DNA from: Intestinimonas butyriciproducens
Lineage (GTDB): Bacteria > Bacillota > Clostridia > Oscillospirales > Butyricicoccaceae
DNA: 64,000 nt
Reading direction: 5' to 3'
Assembly: GCF_016901775.1 (NCBI RefSeq)
Contig: NZ_JACJKW010000009.1
Span: 1-64,000 of the forward strand
The translations under genes and the position numbers were made by a program. Positions 8,501 through 16,050 of this stretch are shown here, in pieces. Positions within the stretch are counted from its first letter, which is position 1. Every line of letters begins with the position of its first letter. The notes beneath the pieces are model-generated. The model was given only the letters and a program-made list of their open reading frames with translations, made no database searches and was not told the DNA's origin.

Positions 8501-9083
8501 CCATTTCCTTCAGGTCTTCGTAATCCCACTGAGCCACCTTCTGGATCTCGTGAGAGGTGCGGAAACCGTCGAAGAAATGCAGGAAGGGAACGCGGCCCTT
8601 GATGGCGGACAGATGGGCAACAGCGCCCAGGTCCATGACTTCCTGAGGATTGGTGCTGGCCAGCATGGCAAAGCCGGTCTGACGGCAAGCCATAACGTCC
8701 TGATGGTCGCCGAAGATGGACAGAGCGTGGGAAGCCAGAGCACGGGCGGAGCAATGGATGACGCCCGGCAGCAGCTCGCCGGCAATCTTGTACATGTTGG
8801 GGATCATCAGCAAAAGGCCCTGGGAGGCGGTGTAGGTGGTGGTCAGCGCACCAGCCGCCAGAGAGCCGTGGACAGCGCCGGCAGCGCCAGCCTCGGACTG
8901 CATCTCAACGACGCGGACTTCCTGTCCGAAAATGTTCTTCTGACCATTGGCAGACCACTGGTCGGCCAAGTCAGCCATTACGGACGAGGGAGTGATGGGG
9001 TAAATCGCAGCGACATCTGTGAACGCATAGGACACATGAGCCGCAGCGGTGTTACCGTCCATGGATTTCATTTTTCTAGCCAT
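5541..9083 (-). CDS. nifJ: Pyruvate:ferredoxin (flavodoxin) oxidoreductase
   Basis: This 1180-residue single-chain PFOR has the normal family length. It converts pyruvate, CoA and oxidised ferredoxin to acetyl-CoA, CO2 and reduced ferredoxin, the central energy step of anaerobes. The N-terminus carries the YPITPSSVMADLADQW motif. Two CxxCxxCxxxCP-type 4Fe-4S clusters lie near residues 690-760 (CIQCTQCSFVCP and CMGCGLCANICP). The C-terminal TPP domain has GACAGC, NATGCSSIWGG and the GDGWAYDIGYGG and YSNTGGQ motifs that bind thiamine diphosphate-Mg. The start is the ATG at 9083 because AAGGAGG lies 9 bp upstream; an earlier in-frame codon at 9101 lies upstream of that site. It is a single-gene transcript with strong promoter and terminator. 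Confidence 0.97.
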   Translation of the reverse strand: MARKMKSMDGNTAAAHVSYAFTDVAAIYPITPSSVMADLADQWSANGQKNIFGQEVRVVEMQSEAGAAGAVHGSLAAGALTTTYTASQGLLLMIPNMYKIAGELLPGVIHCSARALASHALSIFGDHQDVMACRQTGFAMLASTNPQEVMDLGAVAHLSAIKGRVPFLHFFDGFRTSHEIQKVAQWDYEDLKEMVDMDAVQAFRARALNPEHPVLRGTAQNPDIFFQAREACNPYYEAIPGIVEEYMNKVNEKIGTNYQLFNYYGAADAEHVIVAMGSVCDTIEEVIDYKMAHGEKVGLLKVRLYRPFVAEKFAAALPESVKTISVLDRTKEPGSLGEPLYLDVVAALQQTGRNIDVIGGRYGLGSKDTPSSNIFAVYENMNSQDMKRKFTIGITDDVTNLSLKDPENAPDTTPEGTISCKFWGLGGDGTVGANKNSIKIIGDHTDMYAQAYFDYDSKKTGGLTVSHLRFGKSPIRSPYLVSRADFVACHNPSYVDKYDIVQDVKPGGTFLLNCQWKPEELDAHLPASMKSYIANNNIKFYIVDAIDKAREIGMGKRTNTILQSAFFKLANIIPIDDAVQYMKEAAKKTYGRKGEDIVQMNYKAIDTGVDSITEINVPESWKTAVDAPVEKTYEGKAELVDFVKDVLVPISEQKGNQLPVSTFEKAADGTFPMGVSAYEKRGVAVDVPEWIPENCIQCTQCSFVCPHATIRPYAVSEEEMKNAPASMKGKKMIGKGCENYTFVMQVDPLDCMGCGLCANICPAPNKALVMKPLASQMDQQEAFDYAVKHISEKDTGLSVETVKGSQFKQPLLEFSGACAGCVETAYARLITQLFGDRMSIANATGCSSIWGGSAPAVPYTVNKQGRGPSWANSLFEDNAEFGLGIAIATRQLRERLAAKVEKVMEKAEGSLKEACQTYLDTQTSSAASRKATDALIPELEKAAEAGCELSKEILKDKDFLAKRSVWIFGGDGWAYDIGYGGVDHVLASGEDVNIMVFDTEVYSNTGGQASKASQIGQVAQFAASGKAIKKKDLAAISMSYGYIYVAQIGMGANYQQTVRALVEAESYHGPSLVIGYAPCEMHGIKGGMGNSQLEIKAAVEAGYWHLFRYDPRLKNEGKNPFQLDSKEPKSNYEDFIKREVRYTALARSFPEKAEAMYSLAAEEAKKKYNRLTKRATENWD

Positions 9084-9134
9084 GGGGATCTCCTCCTTCA
9101 AAAATATATGAAAGCTACCTAAATAACCGTATCT

Positions 9135-9163
9135 ATTTTAGCAGATTCTTTCCCAAGTGTCCA
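9135..9163 (-). promoter_or_regulatory. Promoter of the PFOR gene
   Basis: TGGACA (9158-9163), 17 bases, and TAAAAT (9135-9140) with a TGC extension on the minus strand. The rest of the 9084-9392 interval holds a small palindrome (TTCACTGAAGTGAA, 9191-9204) and the comM promoter; no gene was found in it. Confidence 0.65.
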
Positions 9164-9307
9164 CAAAAGGCGGGTAAAAAAATAAAAAATTCACTGAAGT
9201 GAACAGAACACCGGAAATAGTGAAAAAATTTTGGCCCCCTGACGAAAAACCGAAAAGCTGGTGGGAGAAAGGGGAAGCATGGGGGAAAAACCGAAAAAAT
9301 AGGGTGT

Positions 9308-9336
9308 TTGACACCGGCGGAGCCCTATTGTATCAT
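9308..9336 (+). promoter_or_regulatory. Promoter of comM
   Basis: TTGACA (9308-9313), 17 bases, TATCAT (9331-9336), about 57 bp ahead of the start codon. Confidence 0.65.
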
Positions 9337-9392
9337 GGATGCAGAGAAAATTGGAAGCTTTCGGAAAGGAAGCGGGGAAGGAGAGAAAAAAG

Positions 9393-10913
9393 ATGGTATC
9401 CAAGGTCATGGCCGCCGGATTGCGGGGAATCCAGGGAGTGCCGGTTTTGTGCGAATGCGACCTGGCCAACGGCCTGCCCGCCTTTGAGATCGTGGGTTTG
9501 CCCGATGCCTCGGTGAAGGAAGCACGGGACCGGGTGCGCTCAGCGGTGAAAAATTGCGGTTTTGATTTCCCCTTGCGGCGCATCACCGTCAACCTGGCTC
9601 CCGCCGACCTGAAAAAAGAAGGGCCGGTGTATGATCTTCCCATTTTGCTGGGGATTCTGCGGGCGTCGGGGCAGATCCCGCCGGTGAGTCCCCGGCAGGC
9701 CTTTCTGGGAGAACTGAGCCTGGATGGGGCGTTGCGGACGGTGACCGGTGTGCTGCCCATGGCCCTGGCCTTGGGGGAAGAAGGGGTGGATACCCTGTTT
9801 GTGCCCCAGGAGAATGGGGCGGAAGCTTCGGTGGCGGCGGGAGTGAAGGTCATTCCCGTGTCCCATGTAAAAGAGCTGGTGGACCATCTGCGGGGAGAAG
9901 CAAAGCTCCAGCCCCTGCCGCCTTATGATTATGCCGGGCGGCGGGAAGAGGGGCCGGATTTTTCCGAGGTGATGGGCCAGGAAAGCGTCAAGCGGGCGCT
10001 GGAGGTGGCCGCCGCCGGTTCCCACCATGTGCTGCTCATCGGTCCGCCAGGGGCCGGCAAGAGCATGCTGGCCCGGCGTCTGCCCTCTATCCTCCCCGAT
10101 CTTTCCTATGAAGAAGCCCTGGAGACCACCAAGATCTTTTCGGTGGCCGGGCTGATGGAGCCGGGAGAACCCATGGTGGTCAGCCGTCCTTTCCGTGCGC
10201 CCCATCACACCGTCTCGGCCGCCGGTCTGTCGGGCGGCGGGAAAAATCCCCGGCCCGGGGAGATCTCCCTGGCCCATAACGGGGTGCTCTTTCTGGATGA
10301 GCTGCCGGAGTTCCGGCGGGATGCCCTGGAGGTGCTTCGCCAGCCCTTGGAGGACGGGGTGGTCACCATCTCCCGGGTGGCGGGAGCCTGTTCCTATCCC
10401 AGCCGGTTTATGCTGGTGTGTGCCATGAACCCCTGCAAATGCGGCTATTACGGTCATCCTTCCGGCCGGTGTACCTGTTCGGAACAGTCGGTGCGCCGCT
10501 ACCGGCAGAAGATCTCCGGGCCATTGCTGGACCGGATCGACATCCATGTGGAGGTGCCCTCGGTGGGCTATGAAGAGCTGCGCCAGCGGAAACCGGCAGA
10601 GCCTTCCGCCGGCATCCGGGAGCGGGTCAACAAGGCCCGGCGCATCCAGCAGGAGAGGTACCGGGGATCGGGCATCCATTGCAACAGCCGCCTGACACCG
10701 GGGCTGATGGACCGGTATTGCCGGCCGGACCGGGAGGGAGAGCAGCTGTTGCGGGCGGCTTTCCAGACCCTGGGGCTGACGGCCCGCTCTTATGACCGGG
10801 TGCTGAAGGTGGCCCGTACCATCGCCGATCTGGCCGGGAGCGAACAGGTGGGAGCCGAGCATATTGCCGAGGCCGTTCAATTCCGCTCCATGGACAAAGA
10901 GCGCTTTCATTAA
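9393..10913 (+). CDS. comM: YifB/ComM family Mg-chelatase-like AAA+ ATPase
   Basis: This 506-residue protein has the usual ComM length. The first ~190 residues are the N-terminal domain (LRGIQGVPVLCECDLANGLPAFEIVGLPD). An AAA+ module follows, with Walker A GPPGAGKS near residue 217 and Walker B LFLDELPEF. A cysteine group (CNPCKCGYYGHP...CTC) and the C-terminal Mg-chelatase-type domain come last. In naturally competent bacteria ComM is a hexameric helicase that aids branch migration during transformation; many non-competent bacteria also carry it. The ATG at 9393 has AAGGAGAG upstream. Confidence 0.92.
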   Translation: MVSKVMAAGLRGIQGVPVLCECDLANGLPAFEIVGLPDASVKEARDRVRSAVKNCGFDFPLRRITVNLAPADLKKEGPVYDLPILLGILRASGQIPPVSPRQAFLGELSLDGALRTVTGVLPMALALGEEGVDTLFVPQENGAEASVAAGVKVIPVSHVKELVDHLRGEAKLQPLPPYDYAGRREEGPDFSEVMGQESVKRALEVAAAGSHHVLLIGPPGAGKSMLARRLPSILPDLSYEEALETTKIFSVAGLMEPGEPMVVSRPFRAPHHTVSAAGLSGGGKNPRPGEISLAHNGVLFLDELPEFRRDALEVLRQPLEDGVVTISRVAGACSYPSRFMLVCAMNPCKCGYYGHPSGRCTCSEQSVRRYRQKISGPLLDRIDIHVEVPSVGYEELRQRKPAEPSAGIRERVNKARRIQQERYRGSGIHCNSRLTPGLMDRYCRPDREGEQLLRAAFQTLGLTARSYDRVLKVARTIADLAGSEQVGAEHIAEAVQFRSMDKERFH

Positions 10914-10936
10914 AAAAAGCTTTCATAACATCCTGT

Positions 10937-11058
10937 TTATACACCGATGGATAGCCTGTTGTGGGCAACAGGGTGTAAACTGTGGACAACTCTGTGGATA
11001 CTGTGGACAACTTGTTGACAGCACATGATTTCCTCATTTATCCCCAATCTGTGGAAAA
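10937..11058. promoter_or_regulatory. Cluster of DnaA-box-like sequences
   Basis: Against TTATNCACA the interval holds six 9-mers with eight matches and one with seven. They are TTATACACC (10937), TGTGGACAA (10981 and 11002), TGTGGATAC (10993), TTATCCCCA (11038), TGTGGAAAA (11050) and the weaker TGTGGGCAA (10960). An A/T-rich stretch follows (11087-11115). The interval lies between comM and gntK, with no dnaA or dnaN nearby. It could be an origin, a DnaA-titration site or a regulatory site. No gene was found between 10914 and 11183. Confidence 0.5.
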
Positions 11059-11183
11059 TGGAAAAAGAAGGGGAAAGAGGTCGGAAATTCAACAAAAAGT
11101 AATCAAAACTTTACAAGCAGGCTCTTTTTGTCAAGGAAAAAAGAAAAGAGAGCAAAAAAAGCAAAGTTTGAAGGGAGGAACCC

Positions 11184-12662
11184 ATGGAAGTTTACTTTGG
11201 TGTGGACATCGGCACTTCCAGCCTGCGCTGCGGAGCTTTTGACCAAGCGGGGCGGCGGCTGTGGATGAGTCAGCAGGAGCTGAATCTGTTTACCGACAGT
11301 CAGGGAGCGGCCCAGCAGGACACGGAAGAAGTGTGGCAGGCTTTTTGCATGGCTTTGAATCAGTGCGCGGCAAAGGGAAAGCCCCGGGGTGTGGGGCTCA
11401 GCGTTTATATGCACTCCCTCCTGGCGGTGGACGGGGATTGGAATCCTTTGACCCCGGTTTTCACCTGGGCCGACAGCCGGGCAGCGGGGGAAGGCCGGAT
11501 GCTGGGAAATCTGCCCCAGACTCCCTCTCTTTACAAAAAGACCGGTTGCCGCTTTTCTCACCCCATGAGTCCGGCGGCCAAAATGCTTTGGCTGAAGAAC
11601 AACCGGCCCCAGGTGTGGGAAAAAGCCGCTCATTTGGTGACGCTGAAGGAATTTCTGGTGCACCGGCTGTGGGGAGAAAATGTGGTGGATCTGTCCGACG
11701 CATCCTCCATGGGGCTGCTTCACATGGGCCGGGGAGAATGGGAGGAAGAGATGCTGGCCCTGGTGGGGGCGGGAAAAGACCGTTTGGGGGCGCTGCGTCC
11801 CTGCACCAGCGCTCTTCCGCCTCTGCCTGCCATGATGGCGGAAAAGCTGGGGATTCCGGCAGATACCCCCTTTGTGCTGGGATCCACCGATGGTGTGCTG
11901 GCCAATGTGGGAGCGGGGGTCTTTTCGCAAGAAAGAATGACCACCAACATCGGTACCAGCGGCGCTTTGCGCACCATGCTCCCTGTGCCCTATGAGGATG
12001 AGGGGCTGAGCCTTTGGTGCTATGCCTTCCGGCCGGAGATGTGGGCGGTGGGAGGCTCCATCAACAATGGAGGGCTGGTGCTCAAATGGCTGCGGGACCG
12101 GTTTCTTCTGCCCCTGGGTGGGGATCGGGCGGGGGCCTATGCCCTGTTTGACCGGTGGGCCGAAAAATTGCCGGTGGGATGTGAGGGGCTGGTGATGTCC
12201 CCGGCCCTCACCGGTGAGCGCTCCCCCGACTGGAACAGTGCCGTAACTGGCGGGATACACGGCCTGCGTCCCTTCCACGGCATCGAGCATATGGCCCGGG
12301 CCGCCATGGAAGGGGTGCTCTTCCGGCTGTACAGCATTTACCGGCTGTTGGGAGAGCGGGGATTTGTCCCGGGAGAACTGGTGGCCGGGGGCGGCTATGC
12401 CCGCTCGGAAGTGTGGCTTCAGATGCAGGCCGACCTCTTTGATTGCCCCATCCAGGTGCCTCGGGAGACCGAGTCCACATTGCTGGGAGCGGCCTACTTG
12501 GCCATGGAAAATCGGGGAAAAGTGCAGTTCGGTCAGCGGCTACGGGGAATGGAGCCGGTGCGCCGCTATGAGCCACGGAAGGAAAACAGGGGCGTATGGC
12601 AGGAGGCCTATGGCCGCTACCAGGAGCTGTATCGCCGTTTGGAACAAGGGAAAGGGGAATGA
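11184..12662 (+). CDS. gntK: FGGY-family gluconate kinase
   Basis: This 492-residue sugar kinase has both FGGY lobes. The N-terminal phosphate-binding segment is VDIGTSSLRCGAF and the substrate-site segment is FTWADSRA. The ATP-site motifs are STDGVLANVGAG and TNIGTSGALRTM, followed by GERSPDWN and a C-terminal VAGGGYARSE. The MHSLLAVD and HPMSPAAKMLWLK stretches are typical of the GntK branch rather than xylulokinase. It makes 6-phosphogluconate from gluconate and ATP. The gene directly overlaps a 6-phosphogluconate dehydrogenase, which strengthens the assignment. AAGGGAGG precedes the ATG. No gluconate permease lies nearby. Confidence 0.85.
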   Translation: MEVYFGVDIGTSSLRCGAFDQAGRRLWMSQQELNLFTDSQGAAQQDTEEVWQAFCMALNQCAAKGKPRGVGLSVYMHSLLAVDGDWNPLTPVFTWADSRAAGEGRMLGNLPQTPSLYKKTGCRFSHPMSPAAKMLWLKNNRPQVWEKAAHLVTLKEFLVHRLWGENVVDLSDASSMGLLHMGRGEWEEEMLALVGAGKDRLGALRPCTSALPPLPAMMAEKLGIPADTPFVLGSTDGVLANVGAGVFSQERMTTNIGTSGALRTMLPVPYEDEGLSLWCYAFRPEMWAVGGSINNGGLVLKWLRDRFLLPLGGDRAGAYALFDRWAEKLPVGCEGLVMSPALTGERSPDWNSAVTGGIHGLRPFHGIEHMARAAMEGVLFRLYSIYRLLGERGFVPGELVAGGGYARSEVWLQMQADLFDCPIQVPRETESTLLGAAYLAMENRGKVQFGQRLRGMEPVRRYEPRKENRGVWQEAYGRYQELYRRLEQGKGE

Positions 12663-12664
12663 TC

Positions 12665-14080
12665 ATGGAAAGGGAACAAACCTGTCAGGGCGGGCTCATC
12701 GGCCTGGGGGTGATGGGCTGGAATCTGGCCCAGCAGCTGGGGGAAAAGGGCGTGTGTCTGGGGATCTATAACCGCACCGGTCAAGTGACCGATGAACGCC
12801 TGAAGGGGTATGGTGGAGAAAATCTGCATCCCTTTTACACCCTGGAAGAGCTGTGCAGTGCTTTGGAGCGGCCCCGGAAAATCATTCTGATGGTCAAGGC
12901 CGGGCAGGCAGTGGATGGGATTCTGGACAGCCTTCTGTCTTTGCTGGAGCCAGGGGATGTAGTCATCGACGGCGGAAACTCCTATTTCAAGGACACCCAG
13001 AACCGGGCAAAGCGGTGCCGGGAGAAAGGGGTCGTCTTTGTGGGAGCCGGGATCTCCGGCGGCGAGGAAGGGGCCAGACACGGGGCGGCCATCATGCCGG
13101 GATGCTCTCAGCAGGTGTGGCCGCTGATCGCGCCCTTGCTTCTTCCTGCCGCGGCTCAAGCGGAAGGAGAGCCCTGCTGCACGCCTCTGGAAGGGGACGG
13201 CGCCGGCCATTTTGTGAAAATGGTTCACAACGGCATTGAATATGCCGATATGCAGCTGATCGCCGAATGTGTTTATCTGCTGCGCCGGGGGGCAGGCTGG
13301 ACGCCGGAAAAGCTGGCGCCGCTGTTTGAAGAATGGAATAAGGGAGAGCTGGAAAGCTATCTGGTGGAGATCACCGGTCATATCCTCGCCCAGCGGGACG
13401 AAGAGACAGGCAAGCCCATGGTGGATGTGATCCGGGGCCGGGCAGGGAACAAAGGCACCGGCAAATGGACTACCATGGAAGGGCTGGATCTGGGCCAGCC
13501 GGTGCCCACCATCGCCCAGGCCGTCTTTGCCCGGTACCTTTCCGCTCAGGAGGAGGAGCGGCAGAAGGCATCCCTGGTGCTGGAAAATGGAACGACTGCT
13601 TTTGTGATGAAAGAAGAGCAGGATATGGCGGAAGCCCTGCGCCGGGCTTTGTATTGTGCCAAGGTCTGTGCCTATGCCCAGGGCTTTGCTCTGATGAGCC
13701 GGGCTGGGCAGGAATATGGCTGGAAGCTGAAACTGGACCGGGTGGCCGCCATGTTCCGGGGTGGATGCATCATCAGAGCACGGTTTTTGAATGAAATCCG
13801 AAAGGCCTATGAGCAGCAGCCGGATCTGTCCAATCTGCTGCTGCATCCGGCTTTTTCCAGGAAGATGGGAGAGTATGTCCTTTCCCTTCGTCAGGTGGTG
13901 GCCTGGGGCGCTCTCAGCGGGATCGCCCTGCCTGCCTTTTCCAGTGCCTTGAGCTATTATGACGGCCTGCGGGATCCGGTGGGGTCAGCTTCCCTTATCC
14001 AGGCCCAGCGGGATTATTTCGGCGCCCACACCTTCCAGCGGGTGGACAGGGAAGGAATGTTCCATCGCCAGTGGTTTTAA
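12665..14080 (+). CDS. gnd: 6-phosphogluconate dehydrogenase, decarboxylating
   Basis: This 471-residue enzyme oxidises 6-phosphogluconate to ribulose 5-phosphate and CO2. The Rossmann motif GLIGLGVMGWNLAQ is near the N-terminus and is followed by NRT, typical of NADP users. The substrate-site motif GHFVKMVHNGIEY holds the catalytic Lys and the HN pair. The DVIRGRAGNKGTGKWT segment corresponds to the conserved KGTGKW. The C-terminal FGAHTFQRVD tail completes the dimer active site. The ATG at 12665 is preferred because AAAGGGG lies 7 bp upstream; the ATG at 12659 overlaps the gntK stop and has no room for a ribosome site. It forms an operon with gntK. Confidence 0.93.
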   Translation: MEREQTCQGGLIGLGVMGWNLAQQLGEKGVCLGIYNRTGQVTDERLKGYGGENLHPFYTLEELCSALERPRKIILMVKAGQAVDGILDSLLSLLEPGDVVIDGGNSYFKDTQNRAKRCREKGVVFVGAGISGGEEGARHGAAIMPGCSQQVWPLIAPLLLPAAAQAEGEPCCTPLEGDGAGHFVKMVHNGIEYADMQLIAECVYLLRRGAGWTPEKLAPLFEEWNKGELESYLVEITGHILAQRDEETGKPMVDVIRGRAGNKGTGKWTTMEGLDLGQPVPTIAQAVFARYLSAQEEERQKASLVLENGTTAFVMKEEQDMAEALRRALYCAKVCAYAQGFALMSRAGQEYGWKLKLDRVAAMFRGGCIIRARFLNEIRKAYEQQPDLSNLLLHPAFSRKMGEYVLSLRQVVAWGALSGIALPAFSSALSYYDGLRDPVGSASLIQAQRDYFGAHTFQRVDREGMFHRQWF

Positions 14081-14082
14081 CA

Positions 14083-14121
14083 GAAAAGAGAGCCCCAGGC
14101 TGCGGCCTGGGGCTCTCTTTT
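14083..14121. terminator. Bidirectional terminator between gnd and blaR1
   Basis: AAAAGAGAGCCCCAGGC and its perfect complement form a hairpin with T residues on both strands, serving both convergent genes. Confidence 0.88.
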
Positions 14122-14128
14122 GCTTGGA

Positions 14129-15382
14129 TCAGGGTACATATTGCTGCTGAATCTGGGTGACTGCGCCTTGCTGGACGGTGATCCAGTAGGGGCTTGCCTG
14201 GAAATAATCCTGGCTTTCAAATAACTGGGCAAATTGTGAAAAATCTTCACATTCCCGGCTTTCAAAATTGCCCTCCGGGTCCAGGTAAGTGCAGGTCACC
14301 TGGGGACTCACCGAAACACTTTCCCACTGGGTTTCCGGATTGTGGAGATAAAATCCGCCCGGCATATCTTCCAGGGAGATCCCCGCTTTCTCCATTTCCT
14401 GGGTGTCGGTATCGGTGATCCACTGGGCCTTGTCCAGGGAGAGAGAGGAAGAGGCAGGGTCTGGCCCGGACAGAAAAGCCAGGTACCGGCCGTCTTCGGC
14501 CTGGGCAGAGGGGGAAGACCGGGGGCTGAAGAGAAAAAACAGGCACAGAATCAGAACGCCTGCCGTCAGAAGGGTCAGGATCCAGGCGGCGGGTTTGCGG
14601 AAAGAAAGCACTCGCCGGATACGCTTTTGGGGGCTGATCTGTCCGAATGCGGGAGAAAATGGAGTCCGGCCCGGCGCCGACAGCGCCAGCAGGGAAAAAG
14701 AATAGCCCTTTTTTTCTTCCGAAGAAAACGAGCGGATGGTTCTTTCGTCGCAGGCCATCTCCATATCCTGGGCAAAGAGGAAAAAGGAAATCCACACCAG
14801 GGGATGGAACCAATAAATGCAGGCGGCCAGATAGAATAAGGGTTTGAACACATGATCCAGTCGGGCGATGTGGCTTCTTTCGTGGGCGATGACAAAGGGA
14901 CGCATGGCTTCCGGTGTGTGGGCAGGAAGAACGATCAAAGGCCGGAAAATTCCAAAGACAAAGGGAGTGGGGATGGGAGAGGAAAGAACCACATTGTCAC
15001 ATAGTTTCTGGGCTCCTTGCAGCCTCTTTTTCAAAGAAAGAAGGGAAAGCAGTCCTTTCAGTAGGAAAAGAGCCAGCCCGATCAGCCAGAGGAGGGACAG
15101 CAGGCCCAGCCAATCGAAAGATCCGGCGGCCGGTGCAGCCTGAGGGGAGGCGGTGAGGGCCTGCGGCAGAAGGATGTCCGGTGCGGGGATGGCCGGAAGA
15201 GGGCTTGCGGCCTTTGGCAGAGAAAAGGGGCAGAGAAGGCGAAACAGCACACCCAGCCACAAAAGGCAGGTGAGATACTTGGGGAAGGGGCGGAGACAAA
15301 GCCGCAGCAGAAGCACAAGGCCTACGGCCACAGCAATCTCCAGCCATCCCTGGCTCAGGGTTAAAAAGAGGGTCTTGATCAC
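14129..15382 (-). CDS. blaR1: BlaR1/MecR1-type M56 antirepressor metalloprotease
   Basis: The protein (417 residues from a GTG at 15382) has four hydrophobic spans and a zinc protease motif HERSH (about residues 167-171) in the cytoplasmic loop. An EMACDE segment supplies the third zinc ligand. After the last span (about 275-295) an extracytoplasmic domain of about 120 residues follows. It lacks the penicillin-binding SxxK domain of true BlaR1, so the signal sensed is unknown. Family members cleave the paired BlaI repressor. GGAAGGAG lies 8 bp ahead of the GTG; an in-frame ATG at 15400 has no ribosome site. It follows blaI directly. Confidence 0.85.
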   Translation of the reverse strand: MIKTLFLTLSQGWLEIAVAVGLVLLLRLCLRPFPKYLTCLLWLGVLFRLLCPFSLPKAASPLPAIPAPDILLPQALTASPQAAPAAGSFDWLGLLSLLWLIGLALFLLKGLLSLLSLKKRLQGAQKLCDNVVLSSPIPTPFVFGIFRPLIVLPAHTPEAMRPFVIAHERSHIARLDHVFKPLFYLAACIYWFHPLVWISFFLFAQDMEMACDERTIRSFSSEEKKGYSFSLLALSAPGRTPFSPAFGQISPQKRIRRVLSFRKPAAWILTLLTAGVLILCLFFLFSPRSSPSAQAEDGRYLAFLSGPDPASSSLSLDKAQWITDTDTQEMEKAGISLEDMPGGFYLHNPETQWESVSVSPQVTCTYLDPEGNFESRECEDFSQFAQLFESQDYFQASPYWITVQQGAVTQIQQQYVP

Positions 15383-15387
15383 AGCGA

Positions 15388-15744
15388 TCACTCCTTCCAT
15401 TGTCGGATCATCTGTTCCAGGCTTTCGATTTCCTCCGAACTCAATTTTGTGCGGGAAGTGAAGGCGGCGAGAAAATGGGGCAGGGAACCGCCAAAGGTCT
15501 CTTTCACAAAATCCTGGCTTTGCAAAGCCAGAAAGTCCTCCCGGCTCATTAGGGGACGCACCTGCCCGTTCCGGTTTTCGAAAAGGCCCTGCTGGCACAA
15601 GCGGCGCAGCATGGTGTAAGTGGTGGATTTTTTCCATTGAAAAGCATCGCTGCACAGGGTTACCAGTTGGCCGGAGGGCAGTGGGGCATGGTCCCAGATC
15701 AGCTGGGCCAGCCGTTCTTCCATCACGCCCAGTTTCCGTTCCAT
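15388..15744 (-). CDS. blaI: BlaI/MecI-family repressor
   Basis: This 118-residue winged-helix regulator has the family layout: MEERLAQLIWDHAPLPSGQL, then WKKSTTYTMLRRLCQQG as recognition helix and wing, then a helical dimerisation tail that includes the usual cleavage region. It should repress its own operon until BlaR1 cleaves it. AAGGAGG lies at ideal distance from the ATG at 15744. The gene starts the blaI-blaR1 operon and is preceded by nested dyads over the promoter. Confidence 0.9.
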   Translation of the reverse strand: MERKLGVMEERLAQLIWDHAPLPSGQLVTLCSDAFQWKKSTTYTMLRRLCQQGLFENRNGQVRPLMSREDFLALQSQDFVKETFGGSLPHFLAAFTSRTKLSSEEIESLEQMIRQWKE

Positions 15745-15758
15745 ACAATCACCTCCTT

Positions 15759-15814
15759 GGTTTAATGGATTTAAACTACAATTTGAGTTTAACATCATTA
15801 AACCAAAAAGTCAA
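15759..15814 (-). promoter_or_regulatory. blaI promoter with nested operator dyads
   Basis: On the minus strand TTGACT (15809-15814), 17 bases, TAAACT (15786-15791). An inner dyad TTAAACT-N8-AGTTTAA (15771-15792) overlaps the -10, and an outer dyad GGTTTAATG/CATTAAACC spans 15759-15804. This fits autorepression by BlaI. Confidence 0.6.
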
Positions 15815-16050
15815 GAAAAAACACCCCCATTTCCAGGGTGATTGAAATGGTTGGAAGCCTATATAGTAAAAAACTGTTGGTCCTTCGTTTATCAATTCGT
15901 AAAAACCGGCGACCTGTGCGTCGGTTTTTACACTTCTCAAGGGGCCAGTGTACGCCAAAGGCGTGCATGCAGCCCCTTGCAAAAACTCGGAAAAATGGCC
16001 TTTGCCACTTTTTCGACACAAAAAACACCCCGGTTCTGGGGTGTTTTTTT
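15815..16050 (+). repeat. Structured terminator-flanked repeat, copy A
   Basis: Between two related hairpins (15815-15840 and 16018-16050, both beginning AAAAAACACCCC) lies an element with three stems in plus orientation: H1 15899-15931, H2 15939-15978 and H3 15987-16016. H1 reads GTAAAAACCG/CGGTTTTTAC, while copies B and C have a GCAAAAAGC stem. H2 is identical to copy B. The flanking hairpins have diverged from each other. The adjoining SIR2-type gene is on the minus strand, so this copy has the opposite orientation relative to its gene from copies B, C and D. Confidence 0.8.
16018..16050 (-). terminator. Terminator of the SIR2-type gene
   Basis: A short CACCCC/GGGGTG hairpin with T residues on both sides begins within the stop codon of the gene. 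It is also the right flank of repeat copy A. Confidence 0.8.

Noticed and set aside
5769-9122. A frame of more than 1,100 codons opposite the PFOR gene
   Set aside because: Long antisense frames are expected opposite GC-rich, strongly biased genes. The composition is Gly/Leu/Val/His-repetitive and there is no start signal.
9191-9204. TTCACTGAAGTGAA palindrome between PFOR and comM promoters
   Set aside because: Short, and it lies outside both promoters by more than 25 bp; no matching site elsewhere was noticed.
9199-9516. 105-codon frame covering the comM promoter and start
   Set aside because: It overlaps comM in another frame, crosses a good promoter and resembles no protein.
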